Shown: positions 22,605-32,013 of the stretch, piece by piece
Layout: each line of letters starts with the position of its first letter
Position numbering within the stretch: the stretch's first letter is position 1
Assembly: GCA_026315105.1 (NCBI GenBank)
Contig: CM048744.1
Location: 929,255,503-929,319,502 of the forward strand
Direction of reading: 5' to 3'
Source of the DNA: Locusta migratoria
Taxonomy: Eukaryota > Arthropoda > Insecta > Orthoptera > Acrididae
DNA length: 64,000 nucleotides
Position numbers and translations under genes: made by a program
The notes under the pieces: model-generated
Database searches by the model: none
Told to the model about the DNA's origin: nothing
What the model saw: only the letters and a program-made list of their open reading frames with translations

Positions 22605-23440
22605 AACGTGTCCATAAAAAATTATTTTGTAAGAAAATGTCCAATATTGTGCCTCCTGTTTTGTATCGAGTAACTTGCTTGCAAGAAAATGTATAATATC
22701 GCTTCTACTGTATGTATCGATATGTGTCCTTTATGAAGTTTCATCTTTGGCAAAGATCATGTATTGCATAGCATTGTAGCTCGCACTGAGAGAGAGTAGG
22801 ACTAGTAGTGGTTCAGCTCGTTTAGAGAGCGGTTCGGTTGTGTGTATGGCTCCGATGTAGAGCAGAGGCTGCTTTGCCAGCAAGTCAGAAGTTGTATTAT
22901 GTAGGTAATGTAATGCTGATTATTAATAATAAGTAACTTAAACTTTCCTTCATGTTTCATTTACGTAGTTAGAAAATTAACCTACTTCCTTCATTTGATA
23001 ATTAATTATTAGTGGATTTAAAGTGCAGTATTGATGTGAATAATATTGTTGAACGGATTTCATTACTGGTGCCATAGTAAATGATAGTTAATTGACTATG
23101 ATACTAAATTGATACTAAATTTCAATAATTAGAAATTGATCTGCATAAAATTCTCACAGTCAAGCATTAAGAAAGTGATTTGTGTTTTTTTTTTTTTTAA
23201 ATATCTTTCTCGCAGTCAAAATTTTTGAGTATAGTCAGTGTCTGTTTCAAAAGGCTACATGTCACAGTTGTTTTGTTAAAAATATCCGTTGCGCACATAA
23301 TCAGTTTCATGCACTGTTTCTCACTTAATAGCATATACATCAGTATCAGGGCCATAATTAAACCAAATTGCTGTGTCAAGGAACAATTTGTTGTCTGATC
23401 TAACGATAGGTTCAACATCCACACAACACACGTACAGCTT
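22605..23440. other. Unclassified insertion in the Jockey relic
   Basis: Separates the RT C-terminal region (ends about 22600) from its continuation at about 23440 (CTCTCCCAGGTGACGCCCTC, equivalent to CTCCCGGATGATGCCCTC at 37411). The sequence is AT-rich apart from a short stretch at 22780-22890 and carries no recognisable coding region. No target duplication was resolved. Confidence 0.5.
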
Positions 23441-23895
23441 TTAAGCTTCCTCTCCCAGGTGACGCCCTCTGACCCGACAGCTATCCTTCCTATCAACCTT
23501 AATCCTTCCCCATATATGAGACCCCCTCTCCCTCCCTTGCTTGGCTCTCCTTTCCTTTTCCGATCCCCAGGAGTCCTTACATTCTCCTACCTCCCCCTCC
23601 CCCATCCTCTTCCCTGCCCTTTACTGACCCTCCGCGCCACCCCTTCCTCCCCAGTCTCCTCTTGGGTTTCAGTGCTCATGTTCTAACTGTGCGTCGTTCA
23701 GTGTTGTGCAGCGTGTCATGTCCTTCGTGTGGCTTTAAGATTTTAGTAACCGCCGTACAGGCAGAAGAGAGTGTTGCCGCGTATTTTACCAGTGTCTCCG
23801 TCATCGTCGCCGTTTATGTATTTTTTGAATTCTGAATCTGTGTGACTTTTAAAATCATCGCTTTCATGTATTTTAATAATAATAAACTTTATTGT
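23441..23895 (+). pseudogene. Jockey-type LINE, end of ORF2 and 3' UTR
   Basis: Continues the relic at 19.5-22.6 kb. It holds the last codons (DALxPDIYPSYQL equivalent) and a non-coding tail ending near AATAATAATAAACTTTATTG at 23.88 kb. Confidence 0.6.
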
Positions 23896-23899
23896 GCAC

Positions 23900-24425
23900 A
23901 TTATTTAACACAGAAATTTACGATTGATTCCATGCGGTTTTTACACGTCTGTACATGATATCGGTTACGATGTTTTCCACAGAGTCCACCTATGCACATC
24001 AGGTCCGGGTCGTAGTTAGCGTTCGTTCTGCAGATTATGTGACAGTAGCCGTGGACTGCCATGGAGTTTACGAAGTGCCTCAGCAACTGGTTTGTGCCGG
24101 TTTATGCTCTGTTCATCATGGCCACTGAAGAGTAGAACTCTGGCCATATATCCTTCTTTTTCTTTTCCTTCTCTAACCATAGTTTCTTCCAATTGTCTTT
24201 TAGGTCAGGTTGAATTTCCATCTCAGGTCTTCTATTAGAAATGTTTCTCCCGCGAGTTCGTAAGCAAGTCTTGATTTGGTGTATTTGTAAATTCCGAAGG
24301 CTGCTTTCAGTAATCTGGCTTTCACTTTTTCCATTCGTAGGAGGTCTCTATAGCTTAGCTTTTCCCATGTTATCTCTAGTCTGTATGTTACAATACGAAC
24401 GATTTTGGATTCAAAGAGGGCCATA
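23900..24425 (-). pseudogene. LINE reverse transcriptase, C-terminal domain
   Basis: Minus-strand frames encode MALFESKIVRIVTYRLEITW, EKVKARLLKAAFGIYKYT, RLAYELAGETFLIEDLR, then after frameshifts MAVHGYCHIICRT and DPDLMCIGGLCGKHRNRYH-x-QTCKNR. The last segment is a Cys/His cluster of the sort found at the end of several LINE ORF2 proteins. The catalytic palm is missing. The clade is unknown, and the sequence is unlike the Jockey, RTE and RNase H-bearing families elsewhere in the window. Confidence 0.6.
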
Positions 24426-24555
24426 GCTTGTAGTGTTTTTTAATAATTCGCACACGAGGTACGTAATGTGTATATGTGACCGGGCTTGTTACATGGCCGA
24501 TTTCCCAATCACTACATTGGCTCTTTGTTTAGCACTATTTGCAGCTGAAATTCCA

Positions 24556-24740
24556 AAAATCAAATGGTTGTTAAGCTTATGGGACTTAACTACGGGGTCA
24601 TCAGTCCCTAAACTTACAAACTACTTACGAACTAGGACGGCACAAATATCCATGCCCGAGGGGGGATTCGAACCCCCGACCGTAGTGGCCGTGTAGCCCG
24701 TGACTGGAGCGCCTTAGTCTCCTCGGCCACCGCGGCCGGC
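24556..24740 (-). mobile_element. tRNA-derived SINE (subfamily A)
   Basis: Flanked by the exact 12-bp duplication GCTGAAATTCCA at 24544-24555 and 24741-24752. A/B boxes are intact in sequence (GGGGGTTCGAATCCCC). Confidence 0.92.
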
Positions 24741-24937
24741 GCTGAAATTCCATTCATCTTGTTGTAGACCTTCCCTATGAAATATTTACTTCGCCATGAG
24801 GTCCAGCTAGTCTGTCCCTCTTACAGTCAGACAATATCTCACATAAAGTTTCGGAATTAGTAAGTCCGAAGACTGTCTTCAGCGTGAGAAGCAAAGAGAG
24901 AGAAATGAATTTCCATTAGATGTCAACTTTAAAAAAA

Positions 24938-25018
24938 AATGTTCAAATGTTTGTATAGCCTATGGGACTTAACTACGGGGTCATCAGTCCCTAAACTTAC
25001 AACCTACTTATTAACTAC
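24938..25018 (-). mobile_element. SINE 3' fragment
   Basis: Only the tail and distal body (TTCAAATGTTTGTATAGCC to AACCTACTTATTAACTAC) are present. It breaks off where the Helitron fragment begins at 25019. Confidence 0.75.
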
Positions 25019-25211
25019 ATGTAGTTGAATGTACCTTCTAATTTGTATCACAGTATGGTTTGTTTTGTTTGTTAAGCTTATGGGACTTAACTACGGGGTC
25101 ATCAGTCCCTAAACTTTCAAACTACTTATGAAATATGACCACAAAGGTTTTCCCGGCGTAATAACTGTTTGTAATCTTCTCGGGTCTGCAGCCGGATACT
25201 AAAGTCAACTT

Positions 25212-25251
25212 GACACAATATTTCAGCGGCGCAACTGCCCGCCATCCTCAG
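25212..25251 (-). ncRNA. Hammerhead-like ribozyme core in the Penelope 3' region
   Basis: On the minus strand, CTGAGGA (25251-25245) is followed by a 5-bp stem II (GGCGG with CCGCT, one G-U, loop of about 9), then GAAA (25224-25221), a very short stem III and GTC (25214-25212). This is the order CUGANGA - stem II - GAAA - stem III - NUH of hammerhead ribozymes, which are known in Penelope-like elements. A closing stem I with the immediate flanks is not evident, so self-cleavage is unproven. Confidence 0.4.
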
Positions 25252-25434
25252 GTGAGCTTGCTGATAGACAATCTCGCCGTGTCTGAGTTACCAGTGCAAT
25301 CGGCGGCTCCTTTATACATCGAGGAAGACCCATAGCGCGTGCGCAAGAAGTGACTGTGACTGCCCTCTGGCGCACAAGACATACAGCGCTCCGGTGGTAG
25401 AGTCCGGCGAAATCGATAATCGATGATAAAATTA

Positions 25435-25800
25435 TTATTCAGATTTATGAAGTACCAACCGTTGTTTTTTAGCATCTGATAACACCGGGTTCCAGGATTT
25501 ACTAAGAAGGTAGCCTTTGTCTCTATTAATCAGATTGTCAGATAATCGAATCTCTATGGATTCCTTTAAGACACAGTCCCAGTAACGAGATGCTGAAGCA
25601 ACCATGTGAGTTTCGTTATATAACATTCTATGTCCCTCATCGAGACAATGCTCAGCTACCGCCGACTTCTCGGGCTGGAGCAAACGTGTGTGCCGTTGAT
25701 GTTCAATAATCTGTCCTGAATGGTACGGATAGTCTGACCAATATAGTTCCCCCACATTGACAGGGAATCTTATATACCCCGGGCTTCCTCAGACCCAAAT
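25435..25800 (-). pseudogene. GIY-YIG endonuclease domain of Penelope, frameshifted
   Basis: The minus-strand frames read GVYKIPC-like near 25780, then VGQTIRT-like in an adjacent frame, and in the main open frame IIEHQRHTRLLQPEKSAVAE followed by HCLDEGHRM and the C-terminal RWDC-type region (SASRYWDCVLKESIEIRLSD). This matches the nuclease that Penelope elements fuse downstream of RT. The two GIY/YIG blocks are in different frames, so the domain is inactivated by small indels. ORF end near 25435. Confidence 0.8.
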
Positions 25801-25862
25801 CATCCTTCACAGATCCAAGAAGAGCTCTCGTCTTTACTGGCGGACGAAAAACACTCTTAATG

Positions 25863-26417
25863 TCATACTTTTTTTAAAATTCTTCCTATCTTTGATGAAA
25901 TACTCCCGGCACAAGGTAGGAAAGCAACTGATTTATGGGTCTCATTTAATGGTTCAGGTGAAGGACCAAACTGTAAAGCACAGCGGATCTGCTTATCTGT
26001 GTAGCCATTCTGTTGAAACACAACTTTGAGATGATCTAGTTCTTGCGTCAAACTTTCTGCATCCGAAATGGCGTAAGCTCTTCTAGCTAATGTCCGAAGA
26101 ACGCCAGTACGTTGGGCCGGAGGATGACAACTCGAGGCATGCAGATAGCGGTTCGTGTGCGTAGGTTTTCGATAAATGCTATGTCCCGGTTTCCCATCTC
26201 TTCTGTACACCAGAACATCAAGAAACGGAAGCTTCCCCTCCTTCTCAACTTCCATTGTGAACCTGATGTTCGGATGCGTGCAATTAAAATGGTCCAAAAG
26301 GCGGTTGAGAGCTTCTTCCCCATGAGGCCACACCATAAAAGTATCATCGACGTACCTCCAAAACCAAGTTGGCTTAAGAGCCGCCGTCTTCAAAGCCATA
26401 TCTTCGAAGTCCTCCAT
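25863..26417 (-). pseudogene. Penelope reverse transcriptase, C-terminal part
   Basis: Continues the RT in a second frame (184 codons). FWRYVDDTFMVWPHG contains the catalytic YVDD. GKLPFLDVLVYRRDG, GHSIYRKPTHTNRYLHASSC and HPPAQRTGVLRTLARRA follow in the order usual for Penelope RTs, then a linker toward the endonuclease. The motif-B block and YVDD are on opposite sides of the frameshift, so no active polymerase can be made from this copy as it stands. Confidence 0.9.
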
Positions 26418-27648
26418 AAAGATTGGCTACTATGAGGGATAATGGACTCCCCATGGCAACACCGTCAGTTTGTTCATAAAATTTGTCATTAAATAAAAAG
26501 TACGTCGATGTAAGTACATGACGACAAAGCTCAGCTGTTTCCTTGTCCACCTTTTCACCAATCAATTGCAGAGATTCTTCCAGAGGAACCCGGGTAAACA
26601 ACGACACTACATCAAAACTCACGAGCAAATCAGAAGGACTAAGGCGTAATGATTTTAAACGTTGTATAAAATCCATAGAGTTCAGAATGTGATGTTCACA
26701 TTTCCCCATATGTGGGCTAAGAAGAGATGCTAAATGTTTCGCCAAGTTATAAGTAGGAGAGCCCAAATTACTTACAATCGGACGAAGCGGGACCTCTTGC
26801 TTGTGTATCTTGGGTAAACCATATAACCTTTGAGGAACAGCCGCACCAGGATGAAGTTTCTTTTGAACGTCGTCAGATAAAGAGCTCTTCTTCAAAAGTG
26901 AAAGCGTCATACGTTTTATCCGTTCAGTTGGATCCTTTTGCAGTCTGCGATAAGCTGTATCGTCAAGTAAACAGTCCATTCTTCGTAGATAATCATCCTG
27001 GGAAAGAAGAACTCTGGCATTGCCTCTATCTGCTGGTAAAATAATTAGATCTTGATCTTCTCTAAGAGACCGAATTTCTGCCCTTTCAAGAGGAGAGATG
27101 TTACTCCGTGGAGGCGGCGCCCGACGCAACGTATGAGCAACCTCTTGCCTAATTTCCTCCGCCTGGTCCCCAGGTAGTTTGGAGACTGCTTGTTCGACTG
27201 AACAAATAAACTCAGTAAGTGGAACATTCTTGGGTGTGGGGGCAAAGTTCAACCCTTTTTCCAATACCGACAGCATGGCGTCGTCCAATTCTTTGTCAGT
27301 GAAATTAACAACAGTTCTTCGATTGGTGTTATGCGATTTCGAAGGCCGTGAAAGCCGTTGAAATTTGGAAGACTGCTTATTAACTGCGCTTCTTTGCGCC
27401 CAGTCTGACATAGCCCATGAAGAGCTATCAACCCATTCCCAAGATACAGCCGACAGCCGTGAAGATACCTCTAGATGCAAATAAAATAAGTCCTTGGATA
27501 CGAGATCCAATTGTCTTATAATAAAACGAATGCGCTCTCTTATTAGGGCAAGACTAGCACGTTTTTTTATGTTATTGGCCACTTTCGTATCAATATAATG
27601 CACAAACGTGGCGAACTTCGGTATGATACTTTCATTACGACATCTCAA
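26374..27648 (-). pseudogene. Penelope reverse transcriptase, N-terminal two thirds
   Basis: An uninterrupted frame of 424 codons. It copies RNA into DNA at a nicked target. Residues about 1-150 are the variable N-terminal region. From about 190 come ILPADRGNARVLLSQDDYL, RLYGLPKIHKQEVPLRPIVS (the thumb-fingers block typical of Penelope), LLVSFDVVSLFTRVPL (palm motif A with the catalytic Asp) and TDGVAMGSPLSLIVANLY (motif B). The frame is then lost near residue 415, where the frame at 26417 takes over with FEDMALKT. This is one of the longest open frames in the window, so the copy is fairly young. Confidence 0.9.
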
Positions 27649-27812
27649 TAAAAAATACTTATGAAATAGCTAATACTAAGGACGGCACAAATATCCATGC
27701 CCGAGGGGGGATTCGAACCCTCGACCATAGTGGCCGTGCAGACCGTGACTGGAGCGCCTCAGTCCCCTCGGCCACCGCTGCCGGCCAAGAACAAATAAAT
27801 AAATACCCGCGC

Positions 27813-29220
27813 CAGTGGCGTAGCTATGTCAGCAAGGGCCCCGGGGCGAAAATGACGTTGGGATCCTCTTTAAACTAAAACTATGCAAAACTACTTCATC
27901 ATCAGTTCCTTACCGTCTACTGGAAGACAAAATAAGGCAAACCTAAATACTATTAAGTAAATTATGATGTGTCACGCAGCAGATAATATTTCATTGTACT
28001 CTCTAATATAATTATAACTGTGATAGTTGGTTTCTTTGTTCTGCTTTCATGCAAAAGTTACTGGGCGGATTTGAATGAAATTTTGCAGAGGGATAGCTTT
28101 GGACCTGGGTAGGACATAAAGATAAACGACCTCTTGGGATAGTTTCCGAAGTTGCTCCATACTAGGTGAATGAAGTCGCAGGCATAAGCAAGTAAGAAAT
28201 ATACATTGAAGAAGTAGTACTTAACCACGAAAACATGGCCCCCTGCCGCGAAGCAAACCGGGAACAGTCAAGTCCGCGGTGACAGCAGGTGGAATGTTGT
28301 CAGTGCCGACATCTCACTGTCGCTAAACTCCTCGCTGTTAGCTCACTGCTCCGTACCGATCAGCCTAATTTCGTTGATAGCCCAATCAAAGAAGGAAAAT
28401 AGGGGAAATATTCGTGTAGTATGGTTTCAGAAAAGAAAGTTGCCGGATTTTGTTTGATGGAATACTTTGGTTTGAGCCGTGCCCCTACCAGGCTTAATGA
28501 AGTATATATTAATGTTTGTCCAGGAAAGAGTAATAAGTAAAATTACTAAGTTGACATCTTCGCTTATTATAGTGGCAGTAGGGTACAGGGTAGTGTCTTG
28601 AATGCACAATTTACTATTGTGACAAAGTAACCATATTTTCTCTTCTTCTTGCACGAATTTCAGAGTGCAATTGGTTACAGCACTTCGTTGGGATCTATGA
28701 TTATGGAGCACACCTTGGGGAATTCACTACACAAACAGTTGAGTTACCATAATAATACCGTTCTGTAATAATACATTGTAGACACTTCATATTCAAATGT
28801 GGTCACACTGTCTACTGTCAAACACTGTGCTAGTAATTCAGCACCATTCACTGTTATTTCGCAAAGATTGGCAAGCACGACAACTCCGACTTTAACCGAC
28901 AATACGCTGACGATGGTAGGGTCCACGTCTTAGCAGACAAGCAGAGGATCTTGTTATGTTTATATTCTGGGGTGCGAAAAATTTTTGGATTTCACTTCGT
29001 GCGTTTGAGGTTTGTTGGTCAGGGTTCAAGTAGTTCGAAGTCGGAAAACCTTTATTCAACTAAATTATTATATAAAGTTGAACTTCGATTATTCGACATG
29101 AAAGTGTTCAAGGATCTACGGTAGCTTTTTTCGAACGTCGCTTACGTAGGCCAAGGGGCCCCTTGAGCTCGGGGGCCCCGGGGCACTGCCCCGCCTAGCC
29201 CTATGATAGCTACGCCACTG
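27813..29220. mobile_element. hAT element, non-autonomous or decayed
   Basis: Inverted ends CAGTGGCGTAGCTATGTC and (right, complement) CAGTGGCGTAGCTATCATAG, with GGGCCCCGGGG close inside both. Flanked by the 8-bp duplication ACCCGCGC at 27805-27812 and 29221-29228, as expected for hAT. The 1.4-kb interior has no recognisable transposase. Short open frames at 28427-28926 (minus) show no known domain. Confidence 0.88.
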
Positions 29221-29271
29221 ACCCGCGCAACTCTGGGTTTTCAGCTAGTAATGAATAAAGGAAAAAAGAAT

Positions 29272-29400
29272 TCACTCGTCTGTTATCGGATTCAGAAATG
29301 TAGTTTGCACCTCACTTGAGGCGCTGCTGTCGTGGTGTGTAAGGAAAATCAGTGGGAATGTCGTGGCCTTGTATGATAGATGTGCTACTAACCCGATACG
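29272..29400 (-). repeat. Repeat family R, copy 4 (fragment)
   Basis: Reverse complement of roughly 3050-3150 (shared TCTGTTATCGGATTCAGAAA and GGCGCTGCTGTCGTGG). It abuts the GC-rich block that follows. Confidence 0.55.
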
Positions 29401-29436
29401 AGTTGTAGAGGCTATTGTGGCGTCCACAGAAGGCGC

Positions 29437-29772
29437 GTGACGTTCGCGCCGCCGCCGTCGTGCTGCTGCGCGCGGAAGCCCCCGCTGCGGCTGGCCAGCT
29501 CGGTGGCGGACGCGAGCGCGTGGCGGCCGCGCATCACGCGGCCCGCCATGGCCACGCTGGGCGCCCCCGGGGGTCGACCCTGGGACTCGGTGAGCGCGCG
29601 CCCCGACCTGACGTACCGCGCCACCAGCGCCGGCCGCTACGTGCGCCCCACGTGGGCACGCCGCTACACCCCGCGCCCGCCGCCGGACCCGGAACCCGAA
29701 CCCGAACCCGAACACTCCTGTCTCTGCCCCGACTGCGTCCTGGGCTCCTCTTGCAACTCTAGCACTAATTAA
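29437..29772 (+). CDS. Possible host exon in a GC/CpG-rich block (hypothetical)
   Basis: Bases about 29410-29770 are strongly GC- and CpG-rich, unlike everything around them. The plus frame is open for 111 codons. An internal ATG at 29548 has a strong Kozak-like context (CCCGCCATGG) and gives MATLGAPGGRPWDSVSARPD, YVRPTWARRYTPRPP, a PEPEPEPE run and a Cys-containing end CLCPDCVLG. A consensus splice donor (GTGAGC) lies at 29590. The minus strand is also open (29624-29412, ending GGGANVTRLLWTPQ, with an acceptor-like CCGAGTCCCAG upstream), and GC-rich DNA is often open by chance. I do not recognise the protein and cannot decide the strand. Confidence 0.25.
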   Translation: MTFAPPPSCCCARKPPLRLASSVADASAWRPRITRPAMATLGAPGGRPWDSVSARPDLTYRATSAGRYVRPTWARRYTPRPPPDPEPEPEPEHSCLCPDCVLGSSCNSSTN

Positions 29773-29844
29773 ATTCTTCTGCAAACCTTCCATCGTACTT
29801 ATTTAGTCTGCCTGCTACAAGCGCCTTTCCCTAGTGATTTGTAT

Positions 29845-29935
29845 CATTTCAACCGAGGTTATGCTATAAAAGTTTGGGCCCGAAGCGAAACGACCTACTA
29901 TTGGCCGTTGAAATGACGTCAGCGGCGAAGCAGCA
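29845..29935 (+). repeat. Repeat X, copy 1
   Basis: GAGGTTATGCTATAAAAGTT, then GGGCCCGAAGCGAAAC and TTGGCCGTTGAAATGACGTC, repeated in the same orientation at 31933-32013. It leads, about 70 bases later, into a piggyBac left end at 30007, just as copy 2 leads to the piggyBac at 33755. Confidence 0.75.
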
Positions 29936-30006
29936 CTGCTAGCGAGGGGCGCGAAGCGGCGCTGCGCCGTCCCATAGAAGACCACTAAACACACAAAAGT
30001 TAACTG

Positions 30007-30136
30007 TTAACTCTTTCACTCACACTTTTACAATAGGAACCTAATTACCCATGTCTGTTCACACTTGTACAATAGGAACATAATTATCAATGTCTCTTCA
30101 TTGAAGCAACTGTTACAACTGAAATATCACAGACAA
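30007..30136 (+). mobile_element. piggyBac left end, truncated copy
   Basis: TTAACTCTTTCACTCACACT onward matches the left end of the element at 33755-36175 for about 130 bases, including its two ~39-bp subterminal repeats. The flank on the left also matches (CACTAAACACACAAAAGTT). The copy stops where a LINE begins. Confidence 0.8.
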
Positions 30137-30472
30137 TAGAGGTAACTATATAAATGATCTGATGGACAGAGTAAGTTGTAATTTGCGGCTGTTTGCTGAT
30201 GATGCTGTGATGTATGGTAGGGTGTCGTCTGTAACTGACTGTAATAGCATACAGGATAACTTAGACAAAATTTCTAGTTGGTGCGAAGATTGGCAGCTAG
30301 CTCTCAATGTGGAAAAATGTAAGGTGATGCGCATGAGTAGAAAAAACAATCCCATAATGTTCGAATACAGCATTAGTAGTGAGCTTCTCGATGCTGTCGC
30401 GTCGTTCAAATATCTAGGCGTAACATTGCAGAGCGATATGAAATGGAACGAGCATGTAAGGACAGTTGTGAG

Positions 30473-31398
30473 TAGGGTTGCCAGATCTCCGGGCGCCACC
30501 CGGAGTGCCCGGCTTTGGAATGAATTCTCCGGGTCCACGGGCCAATGACTCTCATCTCCGGGCTTGAATGTAACCTTCATCTTAATTTTTTTTCCGACGC
30601 TTTTTAAGTACTATGCTCATGTAGCGATGTAGCGACGATCTACATCGAACTTAACGTAACTTAAACTAAGGACGAACACCACATCCATGCCCTAGGGAGG
30701 GATTCGAACCTCTGGCGGGAGCAGCCTCGCGCACCGTGGCAAGACGCCTCAGTGCGCTCGGCCATTCCCAGCCGGCTCCTCTCTAGTAATTATGAATAAC
30801 TTTATATAAATGTCAATTTCTTATTGCAACAAAACGCTACTTTTCTATTCTTTCTCTGAAAACTTTTCATTGTTGCGTCGGTAGTAATCGGCTAGCGCAT
30901 TATTAAGCAAACACCGTTATTATTAAGCAAACAGCTGGCGACGTCTGTTATTTGTGTTCGTTCGTTCATTGTTTATCAGTTTACCGGCAATTTTTGGAAT
31001 ACTTGGATCGTGTGTGAACAGACAAGCTTACATTAACTCAGATTAGTGAGTAATAACAGTGAAATGAAGAGACGGTATCTAAGTTCGTTCCGTGAAGAAT
31101 GGTTGCAGGAAGAAAACTGTACAGAGTGGCTACAAAAAGTCGATACTGATGAGTGTATGTGCAAGTGCAGAATATGCAGTATCTCATTTACTGTTAAGTA
31201 CGGCGGAGTGAAAGCTGTGAATAAATATTTACAATCAGAAACACACAAAGCGATTATTACTACACAAAAGAAGAATCAGTCGCTTCTTAATTTCTTGCCG
31301 AAACAATTTTCTGCAGAAGACGACAATCCTGGTTGGGGAGGGGGGGGGGGGACACGCCTGGTCTCCGGGCCTGCCTCGTGTTCAATCTGGCAATCCTA
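30473..31398 (+). mobile_element. hAT element (926 bp) inserted in the LINE
   Basis: Ends TAGGGTTGCCAGATC (30473) and, complementary, TAGGATTGCCAGATT (31398). The 8-bp target duplication GTTGTGAG lies at 30465-30472 and 31399-31406. It contains a SINE and the start of a transposase-like gene, but no catalytic region. Near the right end is a G-run (31341-31351). It is an internally deleted, non-autonomous copy. Confidence 0.9.
30649..30776 (-). mobile_element. SINE (subfamily B), 3'-truncated
   Basis: The tRNA-like head (GCCGGCTGGGAATGGCCGAG on the minus strand) and B box GGTTCGAATCCC are present. The distal body stops near 30649. It lies inside the hAT at 30473-31398. No target duplication was seen. 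Confidence 0.75.
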
Positions 31399-31399
31399 G
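31046..31399 (+). CDS. N-terminal zinc-finger fragment of a hAT-type protein
   Basis: 117 codons. After a basic start (MSNNSEMKRRYLSSFREEWL) and WLQKVDTDECMCKCRICSIS comes FTVKYGGVKAVNKYLQSETH. The C-x2-C...H layout with KYLQSETHK is that of the BED-like finger preceding hAT transposases. Beyond LLNFLPKQF the frame runs into the G-run and the terminal inverted repeat, so the catalytic domain is absent. This fragment could still be expressed as a DNA-binding-only product, though nothing here shows that it is. Confidence 0.6.
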   Translation: MSNNSEMKRRYLSSFREEWLQEENCTEWLQKVDTDECMCKCRICSISFTVKYGGVKAVNKYLQSETHKAIITTQKKNQSLLNFLPKQFSAEDDNPGWGGGGGTRLVSGPASCSIWQS

Positions 31400-31932
31400 T
31401 TGTGAGTAGGGCGAACAGCCGACTTCGGTTTATTGGGAGAATTTTGGGAAGGTGTACTTCACCTGTAAAGGAGACCGCGTATAAAACGCTTGTACGACCA
31501 CGTCTTGAGTATTGCTCAAGTGTTTGGGACCCGCAGCAGATCAGTTTAAAGAAAGAGATAGAAGCAGTTCAGAGGCGAGCAACTAGATTCGTTACTGGTA
31601 GGTTCGACCAATGCGCGAGTGACACGGAAATGCTCCGGGAACTCAAATGGGGATCGCTAGAGGAAAGACGACGTTTCTTTCGAGAACTTATGAGGACTGG
31701 AATTTGAACCTGAGTGTAGAACGTTCTTGCTGCCGCCTACTTACATTTCGCGTAATGATCACAAAGGCAAGTTAAGAGGAATTAGAGCTCGTACGGAGGC
31801 ATGTAGGCATTCTTTTTTCCTCGTTCTGTTTGGGAGTGGAATAGGAAAGGAAATGCCTAGTAGTGGTACAGTGTACCCTCCGCCACGCACCTTACGGTGA
31901 ATTGCGGAGTATGTATGTAGATGTAGATGTAG

Positions 31933-32013
31933 AACCAAGGTTATTCTATAAAAGTTTGGGCCCGAAGCGAAACAACCTACTATTGGCCGTTGAAATGACG
32001 TCAGTGGCGAAGC
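31933..32013 (+). repeat. Repeat X, copy 2
   Basis: Matches copy 1 at 29.85 kb with only a few differences. It ends in GGCGAAGC, where the hAT-like element at 32014 is inserted. The sequence resumes at 33721. Confidence 0.75.

Larger units (their letters stand above)
25136..27655 (-). mobile_element. Penelope-like retroelement
   Basis: A 2.5-kb minus-strand element flanked by TACTTATGAAATA at 25123-25135 and 27656-27668. It carries an RT reading frame, remains of a GIY-YIG endonuclease and a roughly 300-base 3' region with a hammerhead-like RNA core. The coding frame is already open a few bases inside the 5' junction, and no upstream terminal repeat is seen, so the copy is probably 5'-truncated. 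Confidence 0.9.
25066..27786 (-). mobile_element. SINE (subfamily A) split by a Penelope element
   Basis: The SINE tail and distal body lie at 25066-25135 and its body and tRNA-like head at 27669-27786. Together they make one copy with a 13-bp duplication, TACTTATGAAATA, on either side of the interruption. Confidence 0.85.
25019..29248 (+). mobile_element. Helitron 3' portion split by a SINE and a hAT
   Basis: Three separated pieces align in order with the Helitron at 12428-13486: 25019-25062 (GTAGTTGAATGTACCTTCTA), 27787-27812 (AATAAATAAATACCCGCGC) and 29221-29248 (ACTCTGGGTTTTCAGCTAG, before T). The gaps are the SINE carrying the Penelope element and the hAT at 27813-29220. Confidence 0.7.
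30137..31932 (+). pseudogene. CR1-like LINE reverse transcriptase, split by a hAT
   Basis: The 5'-truncated copy begins just before the RT active site. MDRVSCNLRLFADDAVMYGR contains catalytic FADD, then WCEDWQLALNVEKCKVMRMS, ISSELLDAVASFKYLGVTLQ and MKWNEHVRTVVSR. A hAT insertion (30473-31398) cuts here. Reading resumes with ANSRLRFIGRILGRCTSPVK, LVRPRLEYCSSVWDPQQ, RRATRFVTGRF and ELKWGSLEERRRFF. The 3' end carries short ATGTAG repeats (31913-31932), a usual CR1-type tail. A mid-protein deletion copy of the same family lies at 50.7-51.4 kb. Its 3' end directly abuts repeat X copy 2, without a clear target duplication. Confidence 0.85.

Noticed and set aside
29272..29793. 173-codon minus-strand frame over the GC-rich block
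   Set aside because: Arg/Gly/Ala-rich product expected from GC-rich antisense sequence. It also runs into repeat R. Kept only as an alternative reading of the candidate exon.
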